In this document: positions 1 to 6,202 of the stretch, piece by piece
How positions within the stretch are numbered: position 1 is the first letter of the stretch
Layout of the letters: each line of letters opens with the position of its first letter
Source of the DNA: RGIG9151 sp963635575
Lineage (GTDB): Bacteria > Bacillota > Clostridia > TANB77 > RGIG9151
Direction: 5' to 3'
Length of the DNA stretch: 9,680 nt
Assembly (NCBI GenBank): GCA_963635575.1
Contig: CAVHFU010000043.1
Location: 1 to 9,680, forward strand
Notes under the pieces: generated by a model
Databases searched by the model: none
Seen by the model: the letters and a program-made list of their open reading frames with translations, nothing else
Told to the model about the DNA's origin: nothing
Program-made: the position numbers and the translations under genes

Positions 1-145
1 GTGTATTTACCGATACTTTTTTTTTATTTTACTACTTTTTAGTTTTTAGCAAATTTACATCAAAAGTATCAATTTCCCTAGTAATTGCATAAATTTTTAC
101 TACTTTTTTATCTAAAATTGGTAGTAAAATAGAAAGGATAATTAA
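1..145. other. T-rich non-coding region with direct and inverted repeats
   Basis: No gene is supported here. The 14-base string TTTTACTACTTTTT occurs at 27-40 and again at 95-108. The reverse complement of its core, GTAGTAAAA, occurs at 121-129, so 95-103 and 121-129 can form a 9-bp stem just upstream of the first gene's ribosome binding site. Separately, GATACTTTT (12-20) and AAAAGTATC (62-70) are a perfect 9-bp inverted repeat. TAAAAT at 125-130 could be a -10 box, but no good -35 box lies 17 bases upstream. The region may be a promoter/operator or the tail of a terminator whose stem lies left of the window. Confidence 0.5.
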
Positions 146-1402
146 ATGGTACATATAATCGACGCTGTTTGTGGGGCAGGCAAAACCTCGGCAGCAATCA
201 ACTATATTAATGACAGTATTAATATGCAAGACAAAAAACGCTTTATATATGTAACCCCTTACATAACAGAAGTAGAACGTATTCAAAAGCAATGTAAGTT
301 TGCAACGCCAGTAAGTTATAATTATAATCCAGAAACAAAACGAGGCTCTTCTAAAACCCTAGACCTTAAGAGGTTACTGAACAAAGGTTACAATATAGTT
401 ACCACTCACGCTCTCTTTAATTACTTTGACGACGAAATAATTGACCTCTGCTATAATCAAGGGTATGAATTAATAATGGACGAAGTTCACGAAGTAGTAA
501 CTCCCTACAATATTAATAAGGAAGATCTAGAAATGCTTCTTACAGAGAAACTTAGCGTTGACAACAATGGGGTCGCTCATTGGGTTGGAAGTGATGATTA
601 TAACGGCAGTTTCAAAGAAGTTAAACATCTGTGCGACCTTAATGCGTTATTTATATATAACGGAATGGCTCTCTTGTGGATGTTCCCTGTGAAAATATTT
701 CGTGCATTTAACGAGACATACATACTTACATATTTATTTAATGCTCAAATGCAAAGATATTATTATGATTATTATAATATTGAATATGATTATATATATA
801 TTACAGGGAACTCGCCCAGCAGCTATGCGTTTACGACAAAACCACAGTCTTCGCAGCTCAAATATAATTATCACGAACTTATTAATATTATAGACGACCC
901 GAAACTTAATAAAATTGGGGACGACAAATACGCCCTTTCTACCAGTTGGTATTCTAGAAATAGGGGTAATATAGTATTCAAACAGTTAAAGGATAATATA
1001 TATAACTTCTTTACTAATAAGAAAACATTATGGGAAAATGGCGAATACATTAAAAGCTCTAGCCAATACAATCTTTGGACTACTTTTAAGGAGTACGAAT
1101 CGGATTTAAAAGGCAAAGGTTATGGCAAATGCTTTTTACAATGCAATGTTAGATCTACTAATAATTATAAAGACCGCACAGTAGTTGCTTATACCGTCAA
1201 CCGCTTTTTCAACCCCATCATTAAAAATTTCTTTATTAGTAAAGGGGTTGAAATTGATGAAGACGGTTATGCGGTTAGCGAAATGCTGCAGTTCATCTGG
1301 CGTTCAGGAATTAGGGAGGGTAAACACATTACTTTATATATTCCTAGTAGCCGAATGAGGGGGCTTCTAATAAAGTGGATTGACGAGAACAATCCGGTCT
1401 AA
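146..1402 (+). CDS. DExH-box superfamily 2 helicase-like ATPase
   Basis: Predicted 418-aa cytoplasmic NTPase that would couple ATP hydrolysis to moving on or remodelling nucleic acid. Seen in the sequence: a Walker A/motif I CGAGKTS at residues 9-15, very close to the N-terminus; a motif Ia-like TPYITE around residue 38; a TTHALF motif Ic; DEVH at 112-115 (Walker B, DExH type); and QFIWRSGIR at 382-390, which fits the SF2 motif VI pattern (Q382, R386, R390). It is short for an SF2 helicase and has no accessory domain before motif I. The ATG at 146 has AAAGGA at 133-138, seven bases upstream. It is the first gene in the window and is separated from the polymerase-like gene by a terminator-like hairpin. 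Whether it unwinds DNA, RNA or a hybrid cannot be read from sequence, and a non-unwinding translocase is possible. Confidence 0.75.
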   Translation: MVHIIDAVCGAGKTSAAINYINDSINMQDKKRFIYVTPYITEVERIQKQCKFATPVSYNYNPETKRGSSKTLDLKRLLNKGYNIVTTHALFNYFDDEIIDLCYNQGYELIMDEVHEVVTPYNINKEDLEMLLTEKLSVDNNGVAHWVGSDDYNGSFKEVKHLCDLNALFIYNGMALLWMFPVKIFRAFNETYILTYLFNAQMQRYYYDYYNIEYDYIYITGNSPSSYAFTTKPQSSQLKYNYHELINIIDDPKLNKIGDDKYALSTSWYSRNRGNIVFKQLKDNIYNFFTNKKTLWENGEYIKSSSQYNLWTTFKEYESDLKGKGYGKCFLQCNVRSTNNYKDRTVVAYTVNRFFNPIIKNFFISKGVEIDEDGYAVSEMLQFIWRSGIREGKHITLYIPSSRMRGLLIKWIDENNPV

Positions 1403-1520
1403 TAGCCCTAACCGGCAAAAACATACTGTAGGATAAATATAAAGGAATTACTATTTAAATAACCAGCAACTCCTGACTAATATTAAATAGAGAACGAATT
1501 ATTAGAGATGCTATTTTAAT

Positions 1521-1580
1521 ACTTTAACGCCTACTTAAAAAGCTTACTTTTAAACAGGCGTCAAAGTACTATTTCTTTTT
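1521..1580 (+). terminator. Probable intrinsic terminator after the helicase-like gene
   Basis: ACTTTAACGCCT (1521-1532) pairs with AGGCGTCAAAGT (1556-1567) over 12 bp with one A-C mismatch. A symmetric AC/AC internal loop leads to an inner 6-bp stem TTAAAA/TTTTAA (1535-1540/1548-1553) with a 7-base loop. The T-rich stretch ACTATTTCTTTTT follows. The A-C mismatch on the + strand would be a G-U wobble in a minus-strand transcript, so activity in the other orientation cannot be excluded, although no gene points that way. Confidence 0.55.
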
Positions 1581-1594
1581 GTTAGCACCGGAGG

Positions 1595-1652
1595 TTTCTC
1601 GTATCGTACTCAGTGAGTATTCGCTCACTTCGTATGGTATTTCTCGGAGAAA
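1595..1652 (+). promoter_or_regulatory. Three-part imperfect palindrome upstream of the polymerase-like gene
   Basis: Stacked pairing: TTTCTC (1595-1600) with GAGAAA (1647-1652); TATCGTAC (1602-1609) with GTATGGTA (1632-1639), all eight pairs formed with two G-U wobbles; a symmetric TC/TC internal loop; then AGTGAG (1612-1617) with CTCACT (1624-1629) around a 6-base loop. A second TTTCTC at 1640-1645 competes for GAGAAA. As DNA, the inner 18 bp AGTGAGTATTCGCTCACT is a good dyad operator. It is centred about 50 bases upstream of the predicted transcription start, a usual activator position. It could instead be a structured RNA in read-through transcripts. Confidence 0.5.
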
Positions 1653-1654
1653 TA

Positions 1655-1663
1655 TGTTATAAT
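1655..1663 (+). promoter_or_regulatory. Extended -10 promoter for the polymerase-like gene
   Basis: TGTTATAAT is a perfect TGn plus consensus TATAAT. The -35 position (about 1635-1640, TGGTAT) matches the consensus poorly, as is common for extended -10 promoters. The start would be near 1670, leaving a leader of about 19 bases that carries the Shine-Dalgarno sequence. This is the best sigma-A-type promoter I found by eye in the window. Confidence 0.6.
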
Positions 1664-1674
1664 AGAAGAAAATT

Positions 1675-1681
1675 AAAGGAG
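1675..1681 (+). promoter_or_regulatory. Ribosome binding site fixing the TTG start at 1689
   Basis: AAAGGAG lies seven bases before TTG 1689. There is no ATG or GTG in frame nearby, so this site decides the start of the 872-aa gene. Confidence 0.8.
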
Positions 1682-1688
1682 AAAAGAA

Positions 1689-4307
1689 TTGTCAGAATTT
1701 GGAATCAAAATCAAAAACTATGAGGCAGCGAGTATATACGAATACCAGCATCGCCTCAGAAGCAACCTAGATGCCACAGACGCAATGCTAACCAACAGCT
1801 TGTTTAAGGACTTCTTAGTTGCTAACGGACTCAATATTTGGAAGGAGGAATCAACCAGAGATATTATATGTATCGGCTTTAGCTATGGAACCAAGAACTA
1901 TTCTGATACAATTAAGCGTCTAGACAAGGCGTTAGCCAAGGTTAAAGATGACGAACAGAAAGCCGACTACCTCAACAAAATGAAGGAGCAGGTAGCGGCG
2001 AACAAGGCGGATTGCAAGCAAATTAGCAAGCAAGACCTACGAACCCTTTTCTATACCAATGGAGTTGACATTACTTACTATACGCATAATAAGAAGGGTG
2101 AGGTTATCAAGGAAGAAACCTTTCATTATAAGATGTTGTATCGTACCCCGGGTAAAGCGAAGAAGGGAACTTGTATGTTCATCCGTGAGGAGCTATACGA
2201 GGCGGCACACAATTTCTTGTATATGGGTATCCAGCTGCCAGAGCAGAACTCTCCTATTGTAGAGATGGGGGCATATTCATCGCTAATTACAAGCGGCATT
2301 GTAGGTTACTGCCAGATCAAGCCTGAGCAGATACTAATCCTCAAGGATATTAAGACTTATATTCGAGACAAAGCCACCATTGTTGGAATTGATGAAGATA
2401 AACATTGTTATGCTGAGACAGTTGACGATTATGAATTGTGCAACGAGATATTCGATGGGCAAGCATTAATTGATGAATCTATATTCCCTGAATGGGGTGA
2501 CGGCTATATTCTGCTGAGGCATCATATGTGTAAAATGGCAGCCTTCTCTTCTAATATCCAGCTATTCTTTAAAGATTATTTTGGCGAAGACTACGAAACC
2601 GCAGAGGTTACAGATATGTGGGGTAATAAACATCTAGCCAAAGATATTAAGCTAATTACTACGAATAACGCCGTGAAATGGCTCAAATTCGGAGTAACCT
2701 TTGACTACTGGGCTGAATGGGTTCGCAAGAATGATTGTATGTTTGGAGTGGTCAAAACCTCTCATCCGAGCAAATTCGGCAGCGTTCAGCGTATGAGTTA
2801 TCAGATGATTAACTCGCTGAATATAGATACTATGAAAGATGTCACATCATATTCAGTTAAATATATTGAAAGGCTAAAGAGTGATGACGCAACATTCCTT
2901 CAGTACCTTAGAGATAATAGCAACTTCTCTAATGATTATGAAGTGTTAGCTGCTTTAGCCGAGCACAACTCGCAGTTTACAAGGAGCTCGTATTTCAGAG
3001 AGCGCAAGTCAAAGATAATCCAGACATATGTATTAAGCTTTAAGTCCGGCAAGGTGCTGCAAAATGCAGATAATTTAACTATTGTAGGAAGCCCGTATGC
3101 GATGCTACTCCACTCTGTAGGGGAGGATATTTATAAAGACCCTACATTTAAGGTTGAAGATGACTGCATACAGGCGTGGACGAATAGGTTTAATGATGAT
3201 GAATATTTAGCGGAGTTTAGGAACCCGTTCAATAGTAGAAATAACTTGGGATATTTACATAATGTATATCATCCTTATTTAGGTAAATACTTTAATCTTG
3301 GTAATTTAACAATCGCTGTGAATATGATAAATACTTCATTCCAGCCGAGAAATAATGGCTCAGACCAAGATAGCGACAGCATTTATACCACAAACCAATT
3401 AGATATAGTGAAGCACGCTAGGTATTGTTACGCTAATTACCCCACTGTAGTAAACGAAGTGCCGCCAGAAAAACTTTCTTATAATTATACTATGGAAGAC
3501 TTCGCAAAGGCGGATAACGCACTAGCAGCGGCGCAGTTGGCTATTGGCGAATCTAGTAACCTAGCTCAAATATGTTTAACATATACTTATAATTATGATG
3601 ACAAGAAATATAGTGATTATGTATGTATACTAGCAGTAGTGGCTCAAATTGCTATCGACAATGCCAAGAGAAAATATGACATCGTTTTAGAGAAAGAAAT
3701 ACCGTACATTAAATCACAAATGGATATCGATAAAAATGGCTTACCAGATTTTTGGATGATCACAAAGAAGGACAAGCGTAAAGCTCGAAGTGACGAAGAG
3801 CGCCATAAACGTGAAAAAGTCAATAAGGCAAAAATCGCAGAAAATCTTAACCACGAACTTATTTGTCCTATGAATTATTTACATGATATAAAGATCAGAG
3901 AGTTTAGGTCTAGCCAGAGCACAATACCAATTGGAGATTTCCTTGTCGCACACGAGGCTCCAAAGAACCGAAGAATCTCTAAAAAGGTTGAAGACCTTAT
4001 TGAAGCTTATTCATTAAAGCTGTTTGATAATATTGATAATCAGAACGAGGAACAGGCTTTAGTACTCCGCTCTGACTTTGATGACCTCATTAATGATATT
4101 AATAAGGTATATATATCAAGAAATTACGCAGACTTAATGAGCTGGTTGATAAGAAGAGCCTTTAAAGTATCGGCTCAGAATAGGGGAAATAACACCCTAT
4201 CAAAAACTCATAAGAATCGTTCTATTCTTATGAAGGTCTTATACGATCTTAACAAAGATGTATTTCTCTCCTGTTTTACCGGGGGAAATGACACATTGGG
4301 AAAATAG
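1689..4307 (+). CDS. Single-chain RNA polymerase-like protein (YonO / QDE-1 / RDR superfamily)
   Basis: Predicted 872-aa nucleic-acid polymerase of the two-double-psi-beta-barrel superfamily. Seen: GSDQDSDSIY around residues 557-566, with D559, D561 and D563 forming a DxDxD metal-binding motif. It is preceded by an R-N-P segment and a short linker, the same order as RNP...GSDLDGD in eukaryotic RDR proteins. Upstream, FDGQALI from F255 resembles the DG-x-G-x-I segment of the first barrel, and LLRHHMCKM (275-283) offers candidate lysine K282. Length is close to that of SP-beta YonO (about 900 aa). The canonical motif glycine is replaced by S562. A highly charged K/R/E stretch follows at about residues 694-720. 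The gene has a TTG start and its own promoter. Known relatives include DNA-dependent RNA polymerases of phages and RNA-dependent ones of eukaryotes. Template type here is inferred (DNA more likely). The assignment rests on motif order, not on an alignment. Confidence 0.68.
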   Translation: MSEFGIKIKNYEAASIYEYQHRLRSNLDATDAMLTNSLFKDFLVANGLNIWKEESTRDIICIGFSYGTKNYSDTIKRLDKALAKVKDDEQKADYLNKMKEQVAANKADCKQISKQDLRTLFYTNGVDITYYTHNKKGEVIKEETFHYKMLYRTPGKAKKGTCMFIREELYEAAHNFLYMGIQLPEQNSPIVEMGAYSSLITSGIVGYCQIKPEQILILKDIKTYIRDKATIVGIDEDKHCYAETVDDYELCNEIFDGQALIDESIFPEWGDGYILLRHHMCKMAAFSSNIQLFFKDYFGEDYETAEVTDMWGNKHLAKDIKLITTNNAVKWLKFGVTFDYWAEWVRKNDCMFGVVKTSHPSKFGSVQRMSYQMINSLNIDTMKDVTSYSVKYIERLKSDDATFLQYLRDNSNFSNDYEVLAALAEHNSQFTRSSYFRERKSKIIQTYVLSFKSGKVLQNADNLTIVGSPYAMLLHSVGEDIYKDPTFKVEDDCIQAWTNRFNDDEYLAEFRNPFNSRNNLGYLHNVYHPYLGKYFNLGNLTIAVNMINTSFQPRNNGSDQDSDSIYTTNQLDIVKHARYCYANYPTVVNEVPPEKLSYNYTMEDFAKADNALAAAQLAIGESSNLAQICLTYTYNYDDKKYSDYVCILAVVAQIAIDNAKRKYDIVLEKEIPYIKSQMDIDKNGLPDFWMITKKDKRKARSDEERHKREKVNKAKIAENLNHELICPMNYLHDIKIREFRSSQSTIPIGDFLVAHEAPKNRRISKKVEDLIEAYSLKLFDNIDNQNEEQALVLRSDFDDLINDINKVYISRNYADLMSWLIRRAFKVSAQNRGNNTLSKTHKNRSILMKVLYDLNKDVFLSCFTGGNDTLGK

Positions 4308-4414
4308 CTAATTTGTTTTTTCTTCGGTAATACCGAAGAAAATTAAAGGGTAACATAATTGAAGTGATGAGAGGTTGTCCTTCTCAAATACAGTGAATAA
4401 AGGAGAAAAAATTA
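4308..4414. other. Leader of the HU gene with two hairpins
   Basis: TTTTCTTCGGT (4318-4328) and ACCGAAGAAAA (4332-4342) form a perfect 11-bp stem with a 3-base loop. A second hairpin, TGAGAGG against CCTTCTCA with one bulge and a TTGT loop, spans 4368-4386. Neither is followed by a T-tract, so neither is a standard terminator. They may protect the upstream mRNA end or structure the HU leader. AAAGGAG at 4399-4405 serves the HU start. Confidence 0.5.
4318..4342. promoter_or_regulatory. Perfect 11-bp inverted repeat after the polymerase-like gene
   Basis: The stem has a CTTCGG/CCGAAG core and an AAT loop, 10 bases after the stop codon. Six Ts lie at 4316-4321, within and before the left arm. 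It could be a bidirectional weak terminator, an RNA processing or stabilising hairpin, or a protein-binding site. Confidence 0.5.
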
Positions 4415-4702
4415 ATGACAAAGTTAGAACTTGTAAACAAGGTATTCAAGGAATACGAGTGTGGAGGAGCCTATAAAAAGCAGATCATCCCAATTGTTGA
4501 CGCAGTATTCGATGCCATTGCAGAGACAGTAGCAAGCGGCGAGGATGTCAATATTGTAGGATTTGGTAAGTTTGCTTGTATTAATAAGCCAGCACAGGAG
4601 CTTTATCACCCTGCAACTAAGGAACTTATTATTGTTCCAGAACATAAAATGCTCAGATTCAAGCAGTCTGATGTACTCAAGAAGAGAGTAAGAGGCGAGT
4701 AA
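4415..4702 (+). CDS. HU/IHF-family histone-like DNA-binding protein
   Basis: A 95-aa protein with the typical length and layout of the family. Helical N-terminal half: TKLELVNKV and then a VDAVFDAIAE segment. The signature GEDVNIVGFGKF is at about 42-53. A beta-arm follows containing P66 in HPATKE, at the position of the DNA-intercalating proline of the RNP motif. The C-terminal FKQSDVLKKRV matches the usual FKPGKxLKxxV end. HU proteins act as dimers that bend DNA without strict sequence specificity. A phage copy would be expected to help replication, packaging or promoter architecture, or to compete with host HU. The C-terminus is basic. AAAGGAG lies nine bases before the ATG. The last codons lie within a hairpin (4681-4713). 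Confidence 0.93.
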   Translation: MTKLELVNKVFKEYECGGAYKKQIIPIVDAVFDAIAETVASGEDVNIVGFGKFACINKPAQELYHPATKELIIVPEHKMLRFKQSDVLKKRVRGE

Positions 4703-4713
4703 GCCTCTTCTCT
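4681..4713 (+). other. Hairpin overlapping the end of the HU gene
   Basis: GAAGAGA (4681-4687) and AGAGGC (4691-4696) pair with GCCTCT and TCTCTTC (4703-4713 region), giving about 13 bp with a GTA bulge and a loop containing the stop codon. The following bases are TACCAATAAA, not a T-tract, so it is more likely an mRNA 3'-end stabiliser or partial attenuator than a true terminator. Confidence 0.4.
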
Positions 4714-4750
4714 TCTACCAATAAAAATAAATGAATAAAGGATAAAAGTT

Positions 4751-4918
4751 ATGGTACAGATTACAAAGAAAGAAGCTATGATGCTTCAGGATAAGGGTTT
4801 TAAATTTGGAGAAATGCTGCATAAGACACGTACTTCACACCCGAAGTATTATGCAACTGAAGCATATAAAGTTATGCAGGTACTCAAAAAATATAGGGCA
4901 TCACACTTAGTGAAATAA
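4751..4918 (+). CDS. Small basic protein of unknown function (55 aa)
   Basis: Complete short reading frame with AAAGGA at 4737-4742, eight bases before the ATG. The protein begins MVQITKKEAMMLQDKGFKFG and ends in a lysine/arginine-rich helix (VLKKYRASHLVK). Its centre is an HKTRTSHPKYYATE segment that looks conserved in style: His, Pro and paired Tyr within a basic context. No Cys metal site, membrane segment or signal peptide is present. It lies between HU and the PIN-PhoH gene, with 48- and 23-base gaps, so it is probably cotranscribed with both. I believe I have seen similar short proteins in Firmicute phages, but I do not know a function. Nucleic-acid binding is a guess from charge alone. 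Confidence 0.8.
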   Translation: MVQITKKEAMMLQDKGFKFGEMLHKTRTSHPKYYATEAYKVMQVLKKYRASHLVK

Positions 4919-4941
4919 TTATAAAGGACGGGATTTAAAGT

Positions 4942-6186
4942 ATGGAGTATACTTTATTCTTTGATACTAATGCTCTCTTAAACTTACAAGACAAAGCGTT
5001 TACGGAGAGATTTATTATATCTCAGAAAACCCTAGAAGAAATTGAGAATATAAAGTCCTCAGCAAAGAAGGACTCTGAAATTAAATATAAGGCTAGAATT
5101 GTAGCTAGGCTGCTTGATGAAAATGATGATAAATATGAAGTTATACCCGTTAGTAAGGATGTGTTGGATATCGTCAATACGTTTTACTTAGAGGAAACTC
5201 CAGACAATATAATCTTAGCGGCTGCTTATTGTAAAAATAATGAAACTCCAGTATTGGTTGTTTCTGATGATGTTAATGTAAAATTCATATCTAGGAATAT
5301 CTTTGGGTTAAAGACCAAAGGAATAGCGGATATTAATATTGCTAATCTTGAAGAATATACTGGATTTAAAGAAGTAGTCATGACTGAAAATGAGTTGGAA
5401 CATTTCTATTCTCATTCAGATAGTAATATTTATAATCTTCTTATTAATCAGTATTTAATAATACTTGATAATAATGGAGAAACTCTTGATGCATTTAGAT
5501 GGTCAGGAGAAAAATATGAAACCTTATATAAAAAACAAATTAACACAAATTGGTTTGATAAAATTAAGCCGAAGGACATTTATCAAGTTTGTGCTATTGA
5601 CAGTTTGATGAATACTACTATTGCCGCTATCTCAGGTGGGGCTGGCTCAGGAAAGTCTCTGCTTTCATTGATGGCTGCTATGAGTTTGATTGAAAATTCT
5701 AAAACAAACTACGAAAGAATAGTCGTAATGTTTAATCCAACTAAAGCAAAAGGCGCTAGTGAGATGGGCTTTTACAGCGGCGATTTCACAGAAAAAGCTA
5801 TGCAGAACTCTATTGGTCAAATATTAACTACGAAGTTTGGAGATAGACTCGCTGTTGATTTGTTGATTAGTCAAAATAAATTAAAACTTGTTAGTATGGC
5901 TGATTGCCGAGGCATGGAAATTTCTGATCGGGAAATTCTTTGGATTACTGAGGCTCAAAATACTTCGTCTGATCTTATCAAGCTTTGCTTATCTAGAGTA
6001 TCTAGTGGGGCTAAAGTTTTTATTGAAGGAGACTACAACTCGCAAGTTGATTCATATTTATTTGACGGAAGTGATAATGGATTAAAACATCTTATTGATG
6101 TATTTAAGGATCACGAAGAGTTTGGTTATATTCAGCTTCAGAATGTATGGAGAAGTCGAATAGCGGAATTATGCGAACTACTTTAA
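4942..6186 (+). CDS. PIN-PhoH fusion: predicted nuclease plus ATPase
   Basis: A 414-aa protein with two domains. N-terminal PIN-like nuclease (about 1-135): D8 in FFDTN, E32/E33 in LEEIENIK, D88 in PDNIILAAA and D109/D110 in VSDD, the usual acidic cluster for metal-dependent RNA cleavage. C-terminal PhoH-type P-loop ATPase (about 215-414): Walker A GGAGSGKS (232-239), WITEAQN (334-340), GDYNSQVD (G363, D364, Q368) and VWRSR near the end (R404, R406). This is the YlaK/PhoH2 architecture, known in bacteria as an RNA helicase-nuclease. It is odd that the Walker B aspartate of the normal DEAQN is T336 here, while E337 is kept. A linker of some 80 residues separates the domains. The start has AAAGGACGGGA upstream, with GGGA eight bases before the ATG. 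The stop is close to the ClpP start, suggesting one transcript. Confidence 0.87.
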   Translation: MEYTLFFDTNALLNLQDKAFTERFIISQKTLEEIENIKSSAKKDSEIKYKARIVARLLDENDDKYEVIPVSKDVLDIVNTFYLEETPDNIILAAAYCKNNETPVLVVSDDVNVKFISRNIFGLKTKGIADINIANLEEYTGFKEVVMTENELEHFYSHSDSNIYNLLINQYLIILDNNGETLDAFRWSGEKYETLYKKQINTNWFDKIKPKDIYQVCAIDSLMNTTIAAISGGAGSGKSLLSLMAAMSLIENSKTNYERIVVMFNPTKAKGASEMGFYSGDFTEKAMQNSIGQILTTKFGDRLAVDLLISQNKLKLVSMADCRGMEISDREILWITEAQNTSSDLIKLCLSRVSSGAKVFIEGDYNSQVDSYLFDGSDNGLKHLIDVFKDHEEFGYIQLQNVWRSRIAELCELL

Positions 6187-6202
6187 AAGGAGAAAAGGAT
6201 TA

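Larger units (their letters stand above)
1403..1688. other. Structured intergenic region between helicase-like and polymerase-like genes
   Basis: No credible gene is present. A weak A/T-rich stem is possible at 1451-1490 (CTATTTAAATA against TATTAAATAG with one bulge). It is followed by a strong terminator-like hairpin (1521-1580), a long three-part palindrome (1595-1652), an extended -10 promoter (1655-1663) and the ribosome binding site of the next gene. GGAGG at 1590-1594 resembles a Shine-Dalgarno sequence but has no start codon at a usable distance. Confidence 0.6.

Noticed and set aside
32..292. Minus-strand open frame of 86 codons
   Set aside because: It overlaps the start of the helicase-like gene, runs through T-rich non-coding DNA, has a low-complexity hydrophobic product and no ribosome binding site that I can see.
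871..1116. Minus-strand open frame inside the helicase-like gene
   Set aside because: It lies entirely inside a gene with clear SF2 motifs and has no recognisable product, so it is a reading-frame shadow.
1613..1688. GTG-initiated open frame after GGAGG at 1590
   Set aside because: It begins inside the palindrome, is 18 bases from GGAGG, is out of frame with the polymerase-like gene and encodes nothing recognisable.
4359..4367. Two-codon leader frame TTG-AAG-TGA upstream of HU
   Set aside because: Too short to call as a gene; the preceding AAAGGG is placed acceptably but there is no evidence of a regulatory leader peptide. It is mentioned only as part of the shared-leader observation.
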